In this document: positions 44,283 through 53,871 of the stretch, in pieces | How the letters are laid out: every line of letters begins with the position of its first letter | Numbering within the stretch: the first letter of the stretch is position 1 | DNA from: Chlorogloeopsis sp. ULAP01 | GTDB taxonomy: Bacteria > Cyanobacteriota > Cyanobacteriia > Cyanobacteriales > Nostocaceae | Direction: 5' to 3' | Assembly: GCF_030381805.1 (NCBI RefSeq) | Contig: NZ_JAUDRH010000013.1 | Span: 201,969 to 265,968 of the forward strand | DNA length: 64,000 nucleotides | Translations under genes and position numbers: made by a program | Notes under the pieces: model-generated | Told to the model about the DNA's origin: nothing | The model's input: only the letters and a program-made list of their open reading frames with translations | Database searches by the model: none

Positions 44283-44666
44283 ATGGAAATGACGATGGCT
44301 GATACCATTACCACCCCTAACCAGCGCATATTTGATATTGAACAATTGGTACGGTTTTCGCCAAAGAAAGCTGCCGTCACAGAAATAGCGGTCACCCCAT
44401 ATTCTAGCATTGCTGTCTGGGGTGTACGTCCCGGTCAAGAAGTGCCTGCACATACTCACCCCGATGGACAAGATACCTGGATTGTGGTAAGGGGAGAATT
44501 AACCTACTATCTCGGCAACGGACAAAAGAAAATTATTTCCGCAGGACAAATTGATGTTGCTGAACCATCGCAGGTTCACGGAGCAGTCAATGAGGGATTA
44601 GAAGACGTGGTGTTTCTCTCTATCTATTCTGCTCCAAGTCTCAAGGTTGTTCCCGCGTCTCCATAG
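44283..44666 (+). CDS. small cupin-domain protein
   Basis: 127 residues from the ATG at 44283; ATGs at 44289 and 44295 are also in frame and no ribosome binding site decides between them. The cupin metal motif 1 is WGVRPGQEVPAHTHPDGQDTWIVVRGELTYYLGNG, with His-x-His and a downstream Asp/Glu. Motif 2 is DVAEPSQVHGAVNEGLEDVVFLSIYS, with its His. One beta-barrel domain, no fused part. Such single cupins are dioxygenases, isomerases or sensors, and the reaction cannot be told. It follows the DUF2459-like gene on the same strand. Confidence 0.75.
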   Translation: MEMTMADTITTPNQRIFDIEQLVRFSPKKAAVTEIAVTPYSSIAVWGVRPGQEVPAHTHPDGQDTWIVVRGELTYYLGNGQKKIISAGQIDVAEPSQVHGAVNEGLEDVVFLSIYSAPSLKVVPASP

Positions 44667-44855
44667 TTTGATTAGAATCCCCAGTGAGTTAGTGACGAGA
44701 CTCTGGAAACGGGCAATACAATCTATTGTTTGAGCAAAAGTGGGTGAGGGAAAAGCGTCGAAAGAAGAATCACTCTTAGGAAGCCCAGATATGTCATCGC
44801 TGGTCGCTCTGGGTGCCAACTTTGAGACAATCAAGAAAATAAGATTTCCCTAATA

Positions 44856-45728
44856 CTAATTCGCTTGCGATATTTTAGCTTGGGCAATACGCCGTTTCAT
44901 TTGCTGATTGTAAACAAATGCAATAATTCCAGAAATAAGCACATAAGAAATGATGGCTGGCTTAATTTCTTCTGCATTAAAGTTAAATGCAGCAATCAAC
45001 AAAGCTAAACTTGAATTACGACTGGCGTTAGAAATTGCCAACGCTGTTTGTGTTTCTGGCGTAGAATCGCCTAGTATGTAACCGATCAATAAGGAGGCGG
45101 CTGCCACAAGTGCGATCGCGCTGATCGAAACAATTCCCAAGCTCAGAACAACACCCAAGCTTCTAACCAGGATCAAAATTGTCAAAACCAAGAACATAAT
45201 GTTAGCAATTTCAGTTATGGGTTTTGCAATATCATCTGCAAGTTCGGGAATGCCTTTGCGAATTGCCAAACCAATTACCAGTGGAATCAACTGCACCATT
45301 AAAAGTTGCTTGAAGATTTCCTGAGGTGCTACAGAAGCATCACGGTGATAAATCCTGCTCAGAATCGTCACAAGCAAGGGAGTCAATACGACTGCAACTA
45401 TGGAAACCGTTTCCTGGAAGCTTGCTGCAAAGGTAGCATCCCAACCCATTTTGGAAATCTTACGATACACTAAAGTTGCTCCTGGCGCACATCCCATCAA
45501 AATAATGCCAAGGCTAACGGCAGCAGGAGGCTTAAGCACTGCCACAACTATTATGGCTGCAATGGGAACCAGCACAAATGCTGCCAAGAAAGAGCGAATC
45601 AGCATTTTTGGTTGACGCCAAAGATATGTAATTTGCTCGAACGCCAAGTTTAGTCCCATTCCTAACATTAGCGAAAATACTGTGACCTTAATGTAGTTAG
45701 AAATAAGTGTTGCAATTGTGTTTGCCAT
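44856..45728 (-). CDS. bile acid:sodium symporter (BASS/SBF) family transporter
   Basis: 290 residues with about nine to ten hydrophobic helices. BASS marks are LMLGMGLNL near the N-terminus, GIILMGCAPGATLVYRKISKMGWDATFAAS in the crossover region, and ALAISNASRNSSLALLIAAFNF in the second. In bacteria such proteins carry organic anions with Na+; in cyanobacteria the best-known relative is the bicarbonate carrier SbtA's distant BASS kin and pantoate/pyruvate carriers. The substrate is unknown. It is divergent from the sulfatase cluster 748 bp away; a role in taking up a sulfated organic anion is only a guess from position. Confidence 0.82.
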   Translation of the reverse strand: MANTIATLISNYIKVTVFSLMLGMGLNLAFEQITYLWRQPKMLIRSFLAAFVLVPIAAIIVVAVLKPPAAVSLGIILMGCAPGATLVYRKISKMGWDATFAASFQETVSIVAVVLTPLLVTILSRIYHRDASVAPQEIFKQLLMVQLIPLVIGLAIRKGIPELADDIAKPITEIANIMFLVLTILILVRSLGVVLSLGIVSISAIALVAAASLLIGYILGDSTPETQTALAISNASRNSSLALLIAAFNFNAEEIKPAIISYVLISGIIAFVYNQQMKRRIAQAKISQAN

Positions 45729-46476
45729 AGAACTTATCTCCTTGAGCAGTGGTGCATCAGCAAAGCTTGTAGGTATTGGTAATCAAGTTATGCCAAGTTT
45801 CGGGAGTGATCGTGAAGCCCGCCCTCCTGTCAGCAGAATTTTATAGATTCGGCATTAAGAAATTGAGTTTGTAGAACATTAAAGTAAGAAATTTATAAGA
45901 GTAGTTTGTAAAAGTTACTTAATGGTAAATATATCAACGCAGAGCAGAATTTCAAGCAATAAATTTTGAAGCCAATTGATTAATTTCTTATTTTTAGGCT
46001 ACAAAGTTCTTATTTTTAGACTGTATCCTTACGGTAATTATTTGGCTGTTAATTTACAAACTGCTCGTCTTGCCTTCCTATTGATGATTGGCGATCGCTC
46101 AAATATCCTCAACCTTTAATACGAAGACACCAATTTTATATCTAGCTATCCACGTATTCTAATTGTGGCAGTAACTCAAACAAGTTTCTTCGCTAGAACC
46201 AACAGGTAGAAATTCGCGGCCAGTTTTAGGTGACAACTGCTACAACACAGGAGCAACTTTGTCTCAAGTGTAAGGAGTGTGAGGACAGATGTTCAATCAT
46301 CAATGGAAGTTGTGGGAGTCGAGAAAACTCCAACAAGAGTTTGCGCCAGAACTTGCAATGCGATCGCGTAGCATTGATAGCTTAGAAGCTAAAGCTGCGC
46401 TATTAGCCCTGATGTGAATAGATTCAGGGCTTAAATAGCGAAAATCCTAACACACAAAATATTAGCAGACAAAATC
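45729..46476. other. 748-bp spacer with gene remnants, upstream of the sulfatase cluster
   Basis: On the minus strand, 46159-46260 reads DKVAPVL, a TAG, then QLSPKTGREFLPVGSSEETCLSYCHN and a stop. That looks like the decayed end of a real protein, with a regular composition and a Cys-rich close, which I cannot name. On plus, ATG 46289 opens a 42-codon frame (MFNHQWKLWESRKLQQEF...) with AGGAG 11 nt upstream, possibly another remnant. GCGATCGC occurs at 46091. No promoter is identified for the sulfatase gene, and its start has no strong ribosome binding site. Confidence 0.4.
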
Positions 46477-48849
46477 ATGACTAATTCTAATGATCACCTA
46501 CAACGTCAAGTCCTACCGATTCCCGACATTCAACCGATTGGACTCACCAGCTTCGACGCAAAAGACCCCAACACCCAATATCCCCCCATTGTCCCCCTAC
46601 GTCCTCCTACGGGTGCACCTAATGTGCTAGTGATCTTACTCGATGATGTGGGGTTTGGCGCTTCTTCTGCCTTTGGCGGCCCCATTCATACACCGAGCGC
46701 CGAAAGATTAGCCAAAAACGGACTGAAATATAATCGCTTTCATACCACGGCCCTTTGCTCTCCCACTCGCGCTGCTCTTCTGACTGGACGCAACCATCAT
46801 TCCGTTGGCTTTGGCGCGATCACCGAGATGGCCACTTCTGCCCCCGGTAATAACTCTCTGCGTCCCAATACCTGCGCTCCTCTAGCGGAAATTCTCAAGC
46901 TCAATGGCTACTCTACCGCTCAATTGGGCAAGTGTCATGAAGTTCCCGTGTGGGAAACGAGTCCGATGGGCCCATTCACTAGCTGGCCTACAGGTGGCGG
47001 TGGTTTTGAATATTTTTACGGATTTATCGGCGGCGAAACCAATCAGTATTACCCTGCACTATACGAGGGAACGACTCCCATTGAACCCGATAAAACCCCA
47101 GAAGAAGGCTACCATTTTACCTCAGACATGACCCGTAAGGCGACTAGCTGGGTACGCCAGCAAAAATCCCTCATGCCCGATAAACCGTTCTTCATGTACT
47201 TTGCTCCTGGTGCCACCCACGCCCCTCATCATGTCCCCAAAGAATGGGCGGATAAGTACAAAGGACAGTTTGATCAAGGCTGGGATCGGATACGAGAGGA
47301 AACCCTCGCCCGTCAAAAACAACTAGGAATCGTTCCCCCCGATACGGAATTAACGCCTCGTAGTGAAGGGATTCCCGCTTGGGATGAAGTACCAGAGGCG
47401 ATGAAACCGATTTTAGCTCGTCAGATGGAAGTTTATGCGGGCTTCTTGGAACACACCGACTATCATGTTGGTTTGTTGATTGATGCCCTAGCGGACTTGG
47501 AAATCCTCCAGAATACTCTGATCTATTACATTATTGGCGATAACGGAGCCTCTGCTGAAGGATCGCTCCAAGGCACGTTTAACGAAATGGTGACGCTTCA
47601 GGGGTTTGCCCATTTAGAAACCGCAGATTTCTTGATGGAACGCATCGAGCAATTTGGCGGGTCTGAAGCCTACAATCATTATGCGGTGGGTTGGGCGCAT
47701 GCCATGTGTACCCCCTATCAGTGGACGAAACAAGTTGCTTCCCACTTTGGCGGCACCCGCAACGGCACGATTGTTCACTGGCCTGCTGGCATTCAAGCTC
47801 AAGGGGAAATTCGTTCCCAGTTCCACCATGTGATTGATATTGCCAAAACCGTTTTAGAAGTGAGCAATTTACCAGAACCCACCTTTGTCAATGGCGTACA
47901 ACAAAAGCCGCTAGAAGGGGTAAGCATGGCTTACTCTTTTAATGAGGCTACTGCCCCAGATCGCCATGAGACCCAATACTTCGAGATGCTTGGCAATCGG
48001 GGTATCTATCATCAAGGATGGACAGCTGTGACGAAACACCGTACTCCTTGGGTAATCGGCATGATGCAACTTCCGGCCTTTGATGACGATCGCTGGGAAC
48101 TATACGATACGACCAAAGACTGGAGTCAAGCAAGGGATCTATCCCAGGAATATCCCGATAAGCTTAAGGAATTACAGCGATTGTGGTTAATCGAGGCGGT
48201 CAAATATAATGTGATTCCCCTTGATGACCGCTTTGCCGAACGATCTAACCCCACGCTTGCGGGTCGTCCGCAATTGGTGAAAGGAAAGCGTCAACTGCTG
48301 TTTGGTGGCATGGGACGATTAACAGAAAACTCGATTGTTGATTACAAAAATAACTCTTTCGCTATCACGGCTGAGTTAAATCTCCCTGAATCAAAAGCGG
48401 AAGGTGTAATTGTTGCTGTCGGTGGCATTATTGGTGGTTGGAGTCTTTATGCCAAGCAGGGCAAGCTGAAATACTGCTACAACTTCTTTGGCTTAAATCA
48501 TTACTACGTAGAAGGGGGAGATACACTTCCTTCAGGGAAACATCAAGTTCGCGTAGAATTTGCCTACGATGGGGGTGGTTTAGGCAAAGGTGGAGATGTC
48601 GCTCTGTTTTTAGACGGTCAAAAAATTGGAGCAGGACGAGTAGAACAGACCGAACCCTTTGTTTTCTCGGCGGACGAAACCCTAGATATCGGCTTTGAGT
48701 CAAGCTCTCCAGTCACCAAGGACTACAGCGCCAATAAGTTCAATGGTGAGGTGAATTGGGTGGAGATTGACGTAGGTAAAGATGCCCAGGATGCTGATAA
48801 CTTTATCTCACTAGAAGAACGACTGCGAATTGCGATCGCATTGCAATAG
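46477..48849 (+). CDS. arylsulfatase (Cys-type, ~790 aa)
   Basis: 790 residues. The sulfatase active-site sequence LCSPTRAALLTGR puts the Cys that becomes formylglycine at residue 94. Metal ligands are in LLDDVGFG (Asp56, Asp57) and later in YYIIGDNGASAEG. The catalytic domain runs to ~570; the C-terminal ~200 residues (NNSFAITAELNLPESKAEGVIVAVGG...) form a beta-rich domain as in the long AtsA-type arylsulfatases. No signal peptide is seen, so it acts in the cytoplasm, where the FGE protein encoded next can activate it. It hydrolyses a sulfate ester of unknown identity. It starts a run of same-strand genes. Confidence 0.9.
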   Translation: MTNSNDHLQRQVLPIPDIQPIGLTSFDAKDPNTQYPPIVPLRPPTGAPNVLVILLDDVGFGASSAFGGPIHTPSAERLAKNGLKYNRFHTTALCSPTRAALLTGRNHHSVGFGAITEMATSAPGNNSLRPNTCAPLAEILKLNGYSTAQLGKCHEVPVWETSPMGPFTSWPTGGGGFEYFYGFIGGETNQYYPALYEGTTPIEPDKTPEEGYHFTSDMTRKATSWVRQQKSLMPDKPFFMYFAPGATHAPHHVPKEWADKYKGQFDQGWDRIREETLARQKQLGIVPPDTELTPRSEGIPAWDEVPEAMKPILARQMEVYAGFLEHTDYHVGLLIDALADLEILQNTLIYYIIGDNGASAEGSLQGTFNEMVTLQGFAHLETADFLMERIEQFGGSEAYNHYAVGWAHAMCTPYQWTKQVASHFGGTRNGTIVHWPAGIQAQGEIRSQFHHVIDIAKTVLEVSNLPEPTFVNGVQQKPLEGVSMAYSFNEATAPDRHETQYFEMLGNRGIYHQGWTAVTKHRTPWVIGMMQLPAFDDDRWELYDTTKDWSQARDLSQEYPDKLKELQRLWLIEAVKYNVIPLDDRFAERSNPTLAGRPQLVKGKRQLLFGGMGRLTENSIVDYKNNSFAITAELNLPESKAEGVIVAVGGIIGGWSLYAKQGKLKYCYNFFGLNHYYVEGGDTLPSGKHQVRVEFAYDGGGLGKGGDVALFLDGQKIGAGRVEQTEPFVFSADETLDIGFESSSPVTKDYSANKFNGEVNWVEIDVGKDAQDADNFISLEERLRIAIALQ

Positions 48850-49005
48850 ATTCAGGTTAAAGGCGAAAGAAAGCCTACTCACATAGACAAGCTTGAGTGT
48901 TTAGCGACGCACACTCAGCAGATCGATAATTGAGTTGCGATCGCTCTGAAACAGAGAAGCGTAATCGTTCTTTGGGTGGAGCGATCGCCTACACACATAC
49001 TACAG

Positions 49006-50010
49006 ATGAAAACGACGAAGCCCCCAATAACTAACAAGATAGAAGCACCTCCAGGTATGGTTTGGATTCCACCGGGCAAGTTCACTATGGGTACCGATGA
49101 CCAGATGAGCTTTCCTAACGAGCGACCAGCTCGTCGTGTACGCGTAGATGGATTCTGGATGGACATATACGATGTCACCAACGCACAGTTCCGCTGCTTT
49201 GTTGAGGCAACCGGCTATGTTACCACAGCAGAACGCGCACCGGATTGGGAAGAAATTAAAAAGCAAGTCCCGCCTGGCACGCCCAAACCTGATGACAGTA
49301 TGCTGGTACCAGGTTCCCTCGTCTTCACTCCTACACCTCGTCCGGTACCGCTCCACGATCTGTCCGCTTGGTGGCGGTGGACACCAGGTGCATCCTGGTA
49401 TCAGCCTGAAGGCTCCGGTAGCACCATCGACGGTAGAGAAAATTATCCCGTCGTGCAAGTCTCGTGGGAAGATGCTGTAGCCTATGCCGAGTGGGCGGGC
49501 AAGCGTTTGCCTACAGAAGCCGAGTGGGAACGTGCTGCACGAGGTGGTTTAGAGGGTAAGCAATTTATTTGGGGAGATGAGTTCTGCCCTGATGGCAAGC
49601 ATATGGCCAACACCTGGCAAGGAACATTTCCTGTCAAAGACACTGCCGAAGATGGTTTCGCTGGTACATCACCTGTTGGCTCTTTCCCACCCAATGATTA
49701 CGGACTTTACGACATGGCTGGCAACGTTTGGCAGTGGTGTAGCGATTGGTATCGATCTGATGCCCATCAGTCTATTCGCAGTTGTTGTCCCAACCCAACA
49801 GGCCCCAACAAAAGTTTTGATCCGTGCGACCCCTACACACCAAAACGTGTGGTTAAGGGCGGTTCGTTCCTTTGCAGTCCTGCGTACTGTGATAGTTACC
49901 GACCTAGTGCGCGCCGTGGCACTCCTCCAGATACAGGAACATCTCATACGGGTTTCCGTTGCGTTATATCTGCACAAGCATGGAAGAAAACACGGTATCA
50001 CCGCAGATAG
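49006..50010 (+). CDS. formylglycine-generating enzyme (sulfatase-activating)
   Basis: 334 residues from the ATG at 49006; a GTG ten codons earlier is less likely. PGMVWIPPGKFTMGTDDQ starts the FGE-sulfatase fold; PVVQVSWEDAVAYAEWAGKRLPTEAEWERAARGG is diagnostic. VVKGGSFLCSPAYCDSYRPSARR carries the two active cysteines, Cys290 and Cys295, with the C-x4-C spacing of human FGE, followed by GFRCV. True FGEs use copper and O2 to oxidise the sulfatase cysteine to formylglycine; many relatives lack the cysteines, but this one keeps them. It lies between two Cys-type sulfatases, its likely substrates. Confidence 0.93.
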   Translation: MKTTKPPITNKIEAPPGMVWIPPGKFTMGTDDQMSFPNERPARRVRVDGFWMDIYDVTNAQFRCFVEATGYVTTAERAPDWEEIKKQVPPGTPKPDDSMLVPGSLVFTPTPRPVPLHDLSAWWRWTPGASWYQPEGSGSTIDGRENYPVVQVSWEDAVAYAEWAGKRLPTEAEWERAARGGLEGKQFIWGDEFCPDGKHMANTWQGTFPVKDTAEDGFAGTSPVGSFPPNDYGLYDMAGNVWQWCSDWYRSDAHQSIRSCCPNPTGPNKSFDPCDPYTPKRVVKGGSFLCSPAYCDSYRPSARRGTPPDTGTSHTGFRCVISAQAWKKTRYHRR

Positions 50011-50060
50011 CCGTTAGTGCCGTCACCTTCAAAAACGATGTTTAGAACAGGGGACATTTC

Positions 50061-51002
50061 ATGAGCGGATTACCCAAATCTCTTTTTGCCGATCCTCTTT
50101 CATCCTGGAATCAGGGTGCTGTCAAACAGTCTATTCTCGACTTTGTCAGCCGTGTGACAACAGAAGATAGTCCGAATTTCTTACCTCCAGTAGACCGTAT
50201 CGCTACTTTTGACAACGACGGCACGCTCTGGCCCGAAAAACCGATAGTCGAGCTATACTTTGCCTTGACTCGGCTTGAGGCACTGGCAGCAGAAGATCCA
50301 TCACTGAAGGAGCAGCAGCCCTTTAAAGCGGCATTAGAACGGGATATTCCATACTTTCTTGAGGCGGGTCATGAAGCAGCGTTGGAAGTACTGGCGAAAA
50401 CGCACGCGAATATGAGTCAAGAGCAATTTGAGCAGGAGGCACGTAAGTTTTTTGAAGTGGCGATGCATCCCAGGTTGGGTATGCCATTTACTCAGATTGC
50501 TTTTCGGCCAATGGTTGAGTTGCTGGAGTATCTGCGTGCGAATCAGTTTGTCACTTGGATTTGTTCCGGCGGCACGATCGAATTTATCCGTATCGTTGCA
50601 CCACAAATATACAGTATTCCTTTGCCGCAAGTTATTGGTAGTTCGTTCAAATTAGAGTACATCGAGCAAAATGGTGTACCAATCATCTGGCGAGGAAGTG
50701 AGATTGCTTCCTATAATGATCGCGCAGTTAAACCGACGAATATCGCTACACGTATCGGTAAACGCCCAGTATTTGCTGCTGGTAATGTCTTTTCGGGCGG
50801 CGATATCCAAATGCTGCGGTATTCGCAGGAGCAACCGGGGGCTTCATTTCAGTTACTAGTTCATCACGATGACGCTGATCGCGAGTTTGCTTACGACGAG
50901 AAGAATAATGCATCCTTGGAGGCTGCTAAGACTTACGGCTGGACAATTGTGAGCATCAAGAACGATTGGAAGACTATTTTTCATCATCCAAAAACAGACT
51001 AA
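50061..51002 (+). CDS. HAD-family hydrolase
   Basis: 313 residues. Motif I is ATFDNDGTLW, with nucleophile Asp51 and acid/base Asp53. Motif II is WICSGGTIEFI (Ser). Motif III/IV is less standard: KPTNIATRIGKRPVFAAGNVFSGGDIQMLRY, with GNVFSGGD where GNxxxD(D) is usual. An alpha-helical cap lies between motifs I and II. The group resembles phosphoserine-phosphatase-like HADs. The gene lies between the FGE and the second sulfatase, with 50-bp and 103-bp gaps, so it is probably in the same operon. A phosphatase role is inferred; the substrate is unknown. Confidence 0.8.
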   Translation: MSGLPKSLFADPLSSWNQGAVKQSILDFVSRVTTEDSPNFLPPVDRIATFDNDGTLWPEKPIVELYFALTRLEALAAEDPSLKEQQPFKAALERDIPYFLEAGHEAALEVLAKTHANMSQEQFEQEARKFFEVAMHPRLGMPFTQIAFRPMVELLEYLRANQFVTWICSGGTIEFIRIVAPQIYSIPLPQVIGSSFKLEYIEQNGVPIIWRGSEIASYNDRAVKPTNIATRIGKRPVFAAGNVFSGGDIQMLRYSQEQPGASFQLLVHHDDADREFAYDEKNNASLEAAKTYGWTIVSIKNDWKTIFHHPKTD

Positions 51003-51105
51003 AGCATTAAATATTGTAGGGTTAAGAGTTCTCCTGCATCAAAAAGATTGGAAGACGGTCTTCCGCCCTCCGATGAACAAGTAAATACTATAAAAGGAGA
51101 TTGTC

Positions 51106-52608
51106 ATGGCAGATAAAAAACCAAATATCTTGATTATCTGGGGAGATGACATCGGTATCAGTAATCTAAGTTGCTACAGTGACGGACTAATGGGCTATCA
51201 CACTCCCAATATTGACCGCGTTGCCAAAGAAGGAATGCGATTTATTCATTACTACGGTGAACAAAGCTGTACAGCCGGTCGGGCGGCATTCATTACCGGA
51301 CAAAGTGTATTCCGCACGGGCTTGAGCAAAGTCGGTATGCCCGGTGCGTCCGTTGGATTTAGGGCTGAGGATCCGAGCATTGCTGAACTGTTGAAGCCAT
51401 TAGGTTATCGCACAGGGCAGTTCGGCAAAAACCACTTTGGCGATCGCGATGAACATTTGCCGACGATGCACGGGTTTGATGAATTCTTTGGCAACCTTTA
51501 TCACCTCAACGCCGAGGAAGAACCGGAACACCCCGACTATCCCAAGCCAGAGGAATTCCCTGGGTTTAAAGAGCGGTTTGGTCCGCGCGGAGTGCTGCAC
51601 TGTTGGGCAGATGGCAACGGCGGACAGCGCATTGAAGACACAGGACCACTAACCAAAAAACGAATGGAAACGATCGATGATGAAGTTTTGGTCGAAACCA
51701 AACGCTTTATTGGCGATGCCAAGAACGCTGATGAGCCGTTTTTTATCTGGTTCAACACCACCCACATGCACTTCCGCACGCACTGCAAGCCAGAGAGCAA
51801 GGGGCAGGCAGGGCGAGCGCAGTCGGAGTACCACGACACTATGATTGACCATGACAAGATCGTCGGCGCACTGCTGGATCAACTGGACGAACTGGGCATT
51901 GCCGAAGATACGATTGTCATGTACAGCACCGATAATGGTCCCCACATGAACACCTGGCCCGATGCAGGCATGACTCCTTTCCGCAATGAGAAAAACTCTA
52001 ACTGGGAAGGGGCATACCGGGTTCCGGCAATAGTACGCTGGCCCGGCAGGATTGAGGCGGGTTCAGTGTGCAATGGCATTGTCAGTCATCTCGACTGGTT
52101 GCCGACGCTGCTGGCGGCAGCCGGAGAACCCGACATCAAACAAAAGCTGCTGAACGGACATCAGGTGGGCAGCAAAACCTTTAAGATTCACCTGGATGGC
52201 TACAATATGCTGGACTACTGGACAGGTAAAACCGATAAGAGTCCGCGCGTGGAGTTCTTCTATTTCTCAGATGATGGCGACCTCACCGGGCTGCGGTACG
52301 ACAACTGGAAACTCGTCTTTGCAGAACAACGGGTAACGGGTACACTCCAAATTTGGGCAGAACCGTTTGTGCTGCTGCGCTGCCCGAAAATGTTTAATTT
52401 GTTAACCGATCCGTATGAGCGTGCTGATATTACTTCCAACACCTACTATGACTGGCTCTTGGATCACGCCTTCTTAGCGGTTCCAGCACAAGCATACGTC
52501 ACCCAGTTCTTAGAGACATTTAAGGACTACCCACCCCGCCAAAAGGCAGCCAGCTTCAGCATCGATCAGGTGATGGAGAAGTTAGAAGCGGGACTGGTAA
52601 GCACCTGA
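51106..52608 (+). CDS. sulfatase (Cys-type, C-x-A-x-R variant)
   Basis: 500 residues. The start PNILIIWGDDIGISNLSCY supplies metal-binding Asp14 and Asp15. The active-site sequence is QSCTAGRAAFITGQ, with Cys55 as the formylglycine residue; Ala replaces the common Pro at +2, a variant that bacterial FGEs accept. YSTDNGPHMNTW gives further metal ligands and TWPDAGMTPFRNEKNSNWEGAYRVPAIVRWPG the usual core. No signal peptide. AAAAGGAGA 8 nt before the ATG is a good ribosome binding site. By eye this gene is richer in G+C than its neighbours, which suggests recent transfer. It is only distantly related to the first sulfatase. Confidence 0.9.
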   Translation: MADKKPNILIIWGDDIGISNLSCYSDGLMGYHTPNIDRVAKEGMRFIHYYGEQSCTAGRAAFITGQSVFRTGLSKVGMPGASVGFRAEDPSIAELLKPLGYRTGQFGKNHFGDRDEHLPTMHGFDEFFGNLYHLNAEEEPEHPDYPKPEEFPGFKERFGPRGVLHCWADGNGGQRIEDTGPLTKKRMETIDDEVLVETKRFIGDAKNADEPFFIWFNTTHMHFRTHCKPESKGQAGRAQSEYHDTMIDHDKIVGALLDQLDELGIAEDTIVMYSTDNGPHMNTWPDAGMTPFRNEKNSNWEGAYRVPAIVRWPGRIEAGSVCNGIVSHLDWLPTLLAAAGEPDIKQKLLNGHQVGSKTFKIHLDGYNMLDYWTGKTDKSPRVEFFYFSDDGDLTGLRYDNWKLVFAEQRVTGTLQIWAEPFVLLRCPKMFNLLTDPYERADITSNTYYDWLLDHAFLAVPAQAYVTQFLETFKDYPPRQKAASFSIDQVMEKLEAGLVST

Positions 52609-52733
52609 GGCGTAGGTTCATCTTGGCGATCACTCTCTTTGAATGGGGGATGATCGCCAGTCTCAATTAATCTAGAGGAATCGAGTGAACTTAGATCTTT
52701 GCTCAATCTCTGCAACAGTCGCTGACATCACCC

Positions 52734-53324
52734 ATGCAAAACTTTGAGCAAAATGCAAATTCCTTAGACAGGCTGCTGATAGTGTTCGGCAGCCTGGCGG
52801 GAGGAGCTATATCATTGATAGTGATTAGAAGCGTACCTCTCGTGCAGGCTGCGATGATCTGTAGTTTTGTCACAGCTTGTCTTGTCATTGCCTGTACTCA
52901 ACTGACTAAACCAGCAATTTGGTGGACTGCATTAGGAGTGATCGCTGGTATCACGATTGGTACCAGTGCAGTTCTGTCAGAATCCTTGGCAGATGTCCAA
53001 ACAACCCTTGATTTTCGAGTTCGCTTGCTCATAGTGGGGATGCATAGTCTAGCAGGCTTAATTGCTGGAATGATCTTGGGTCGAAAAATACATAATCCTC
53101 ATGTTCCTCCCCTCAGAACTTTTCTCTCCAGACTAAGCGCACTGACCGTCGGAATTTTTGCGGTTAATGTCACAGGCGAATACATTGTCGCTGGACTTGA
53201 AGAAGCACGGTCATTTTCAAGTCGCCTCAGCACTTCATCCACCATTTTGATTACAGCTATTGTGGTGCCAGGAGTGATTGGATATTTGTTAACTGAGTGC
53301 AGAACAGGGATGAACCGACGTTAA
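52734..53324 (+). CDS. hypothetical membrane protein
   Basis: 196 residues with about six hydrophobic segments (RLLIVFGSLAGGAISLIVI; AAMICSFVTACLVIACT; ALGVIAGITIGTSAVL; LLIVGMHSLAGLIAGMILG; LSALTVGIFAVNVTGEYIV; TILITAIVVPGVIGYLLT). I recognise no family. It follows the second sulfatase by 125 bp on the same strand and precedes a broken MFS gene, so it may be a transporter or accessory of the sulfatase module, without proof. Confidence 0.6.
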   Translation: MQNFEQNANSLDRLLIVFGSLAGGAISLIVIRSVPLVQAAMICSFVTACLVIACTQLTKPAIWWTALGVIAGITIGTSAVLSESLADVQTTLDFRVRLLIVGMHSLAGLIAGMILGRKIHNPHVPPLRTFLSRLSALTVGIFAVNVTGEYIVAGLEEARSFSSRLSTSSTILITAIVVPGVIGYLLTECRTGMNRR

Positions 53325-53404
53325 TCATATTGGTCGTGATGATTTCTCTAAGAGATTGTTTTAAAGGTAGCATTTGCTATTTGCATAAAATTTGTTCTCT
53401 ATAT

Positions 53405-53829
53405 TGGGGGTTGTTAGTTACAGCGCCTGCATTGTGTCAGCCTTGATTGCTGGAGTGATAATTATGTAGTTAGGACGCAAGTATTCTCTAATTTTGTTTG
53501 GGTTTATACCAGCCTTTACCACGCTCCTATATATCATTCCAGCAATGGGCTTTGCTAGTTTGCCTGTACTTTACACTGTGTGTATTTTGGTCAATGCAAC
53601 CCAAAGTATGGCGTATACTGCAATGCTCAGTGCCATGATGGACAAAAGCGATCGCACAACTGCTGCAACCGATTATACAATTCAAGTTTTCATCATGTTT
53701 TTAGGTGGAATTGCCACCACCATTTTGAGCGGAATGCTTGCGCCGCGAACGGGGTACGCCCCCACGTTTATGGTCAGTGCGGCTGTGAGTGTGTTAAGTG
53801 TGTTTTTAATTACTCAGTTTCATGAGTAA
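53405..53829 (+). pseudogene. MFS transporter, C-terminal fragment with internal stop
   Basis: The frame reads ILGVVSYSACIVSALIAGVIIM, then TAG at 53467-53469, then LGRKYSLILFGFIPAFTTLLYIIPAMG to ATDYTIQVFIMFLGGIATTILSG and the end. The LGRK loop and the following four helices are the C-terminal half of an MFS permease; the DYTIQVF segment resembles siderophore/PAT-type exporters. The N-terminal half is absent. With a nonsense codon in the loop and no start, it cannot make a full transporter. Confidence 0.75.
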
Positions 53830-53871
53830 ATTCATTTAATATTTAGGTATTTTGTATGGTTGTTGATTCCT

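Noticed and set aside
48438..48703. Arg/Cys-rich frames on both strands within the arylsulfatase C-terminal domain
   Set aside because: Shadow frames of a clearly coding region.
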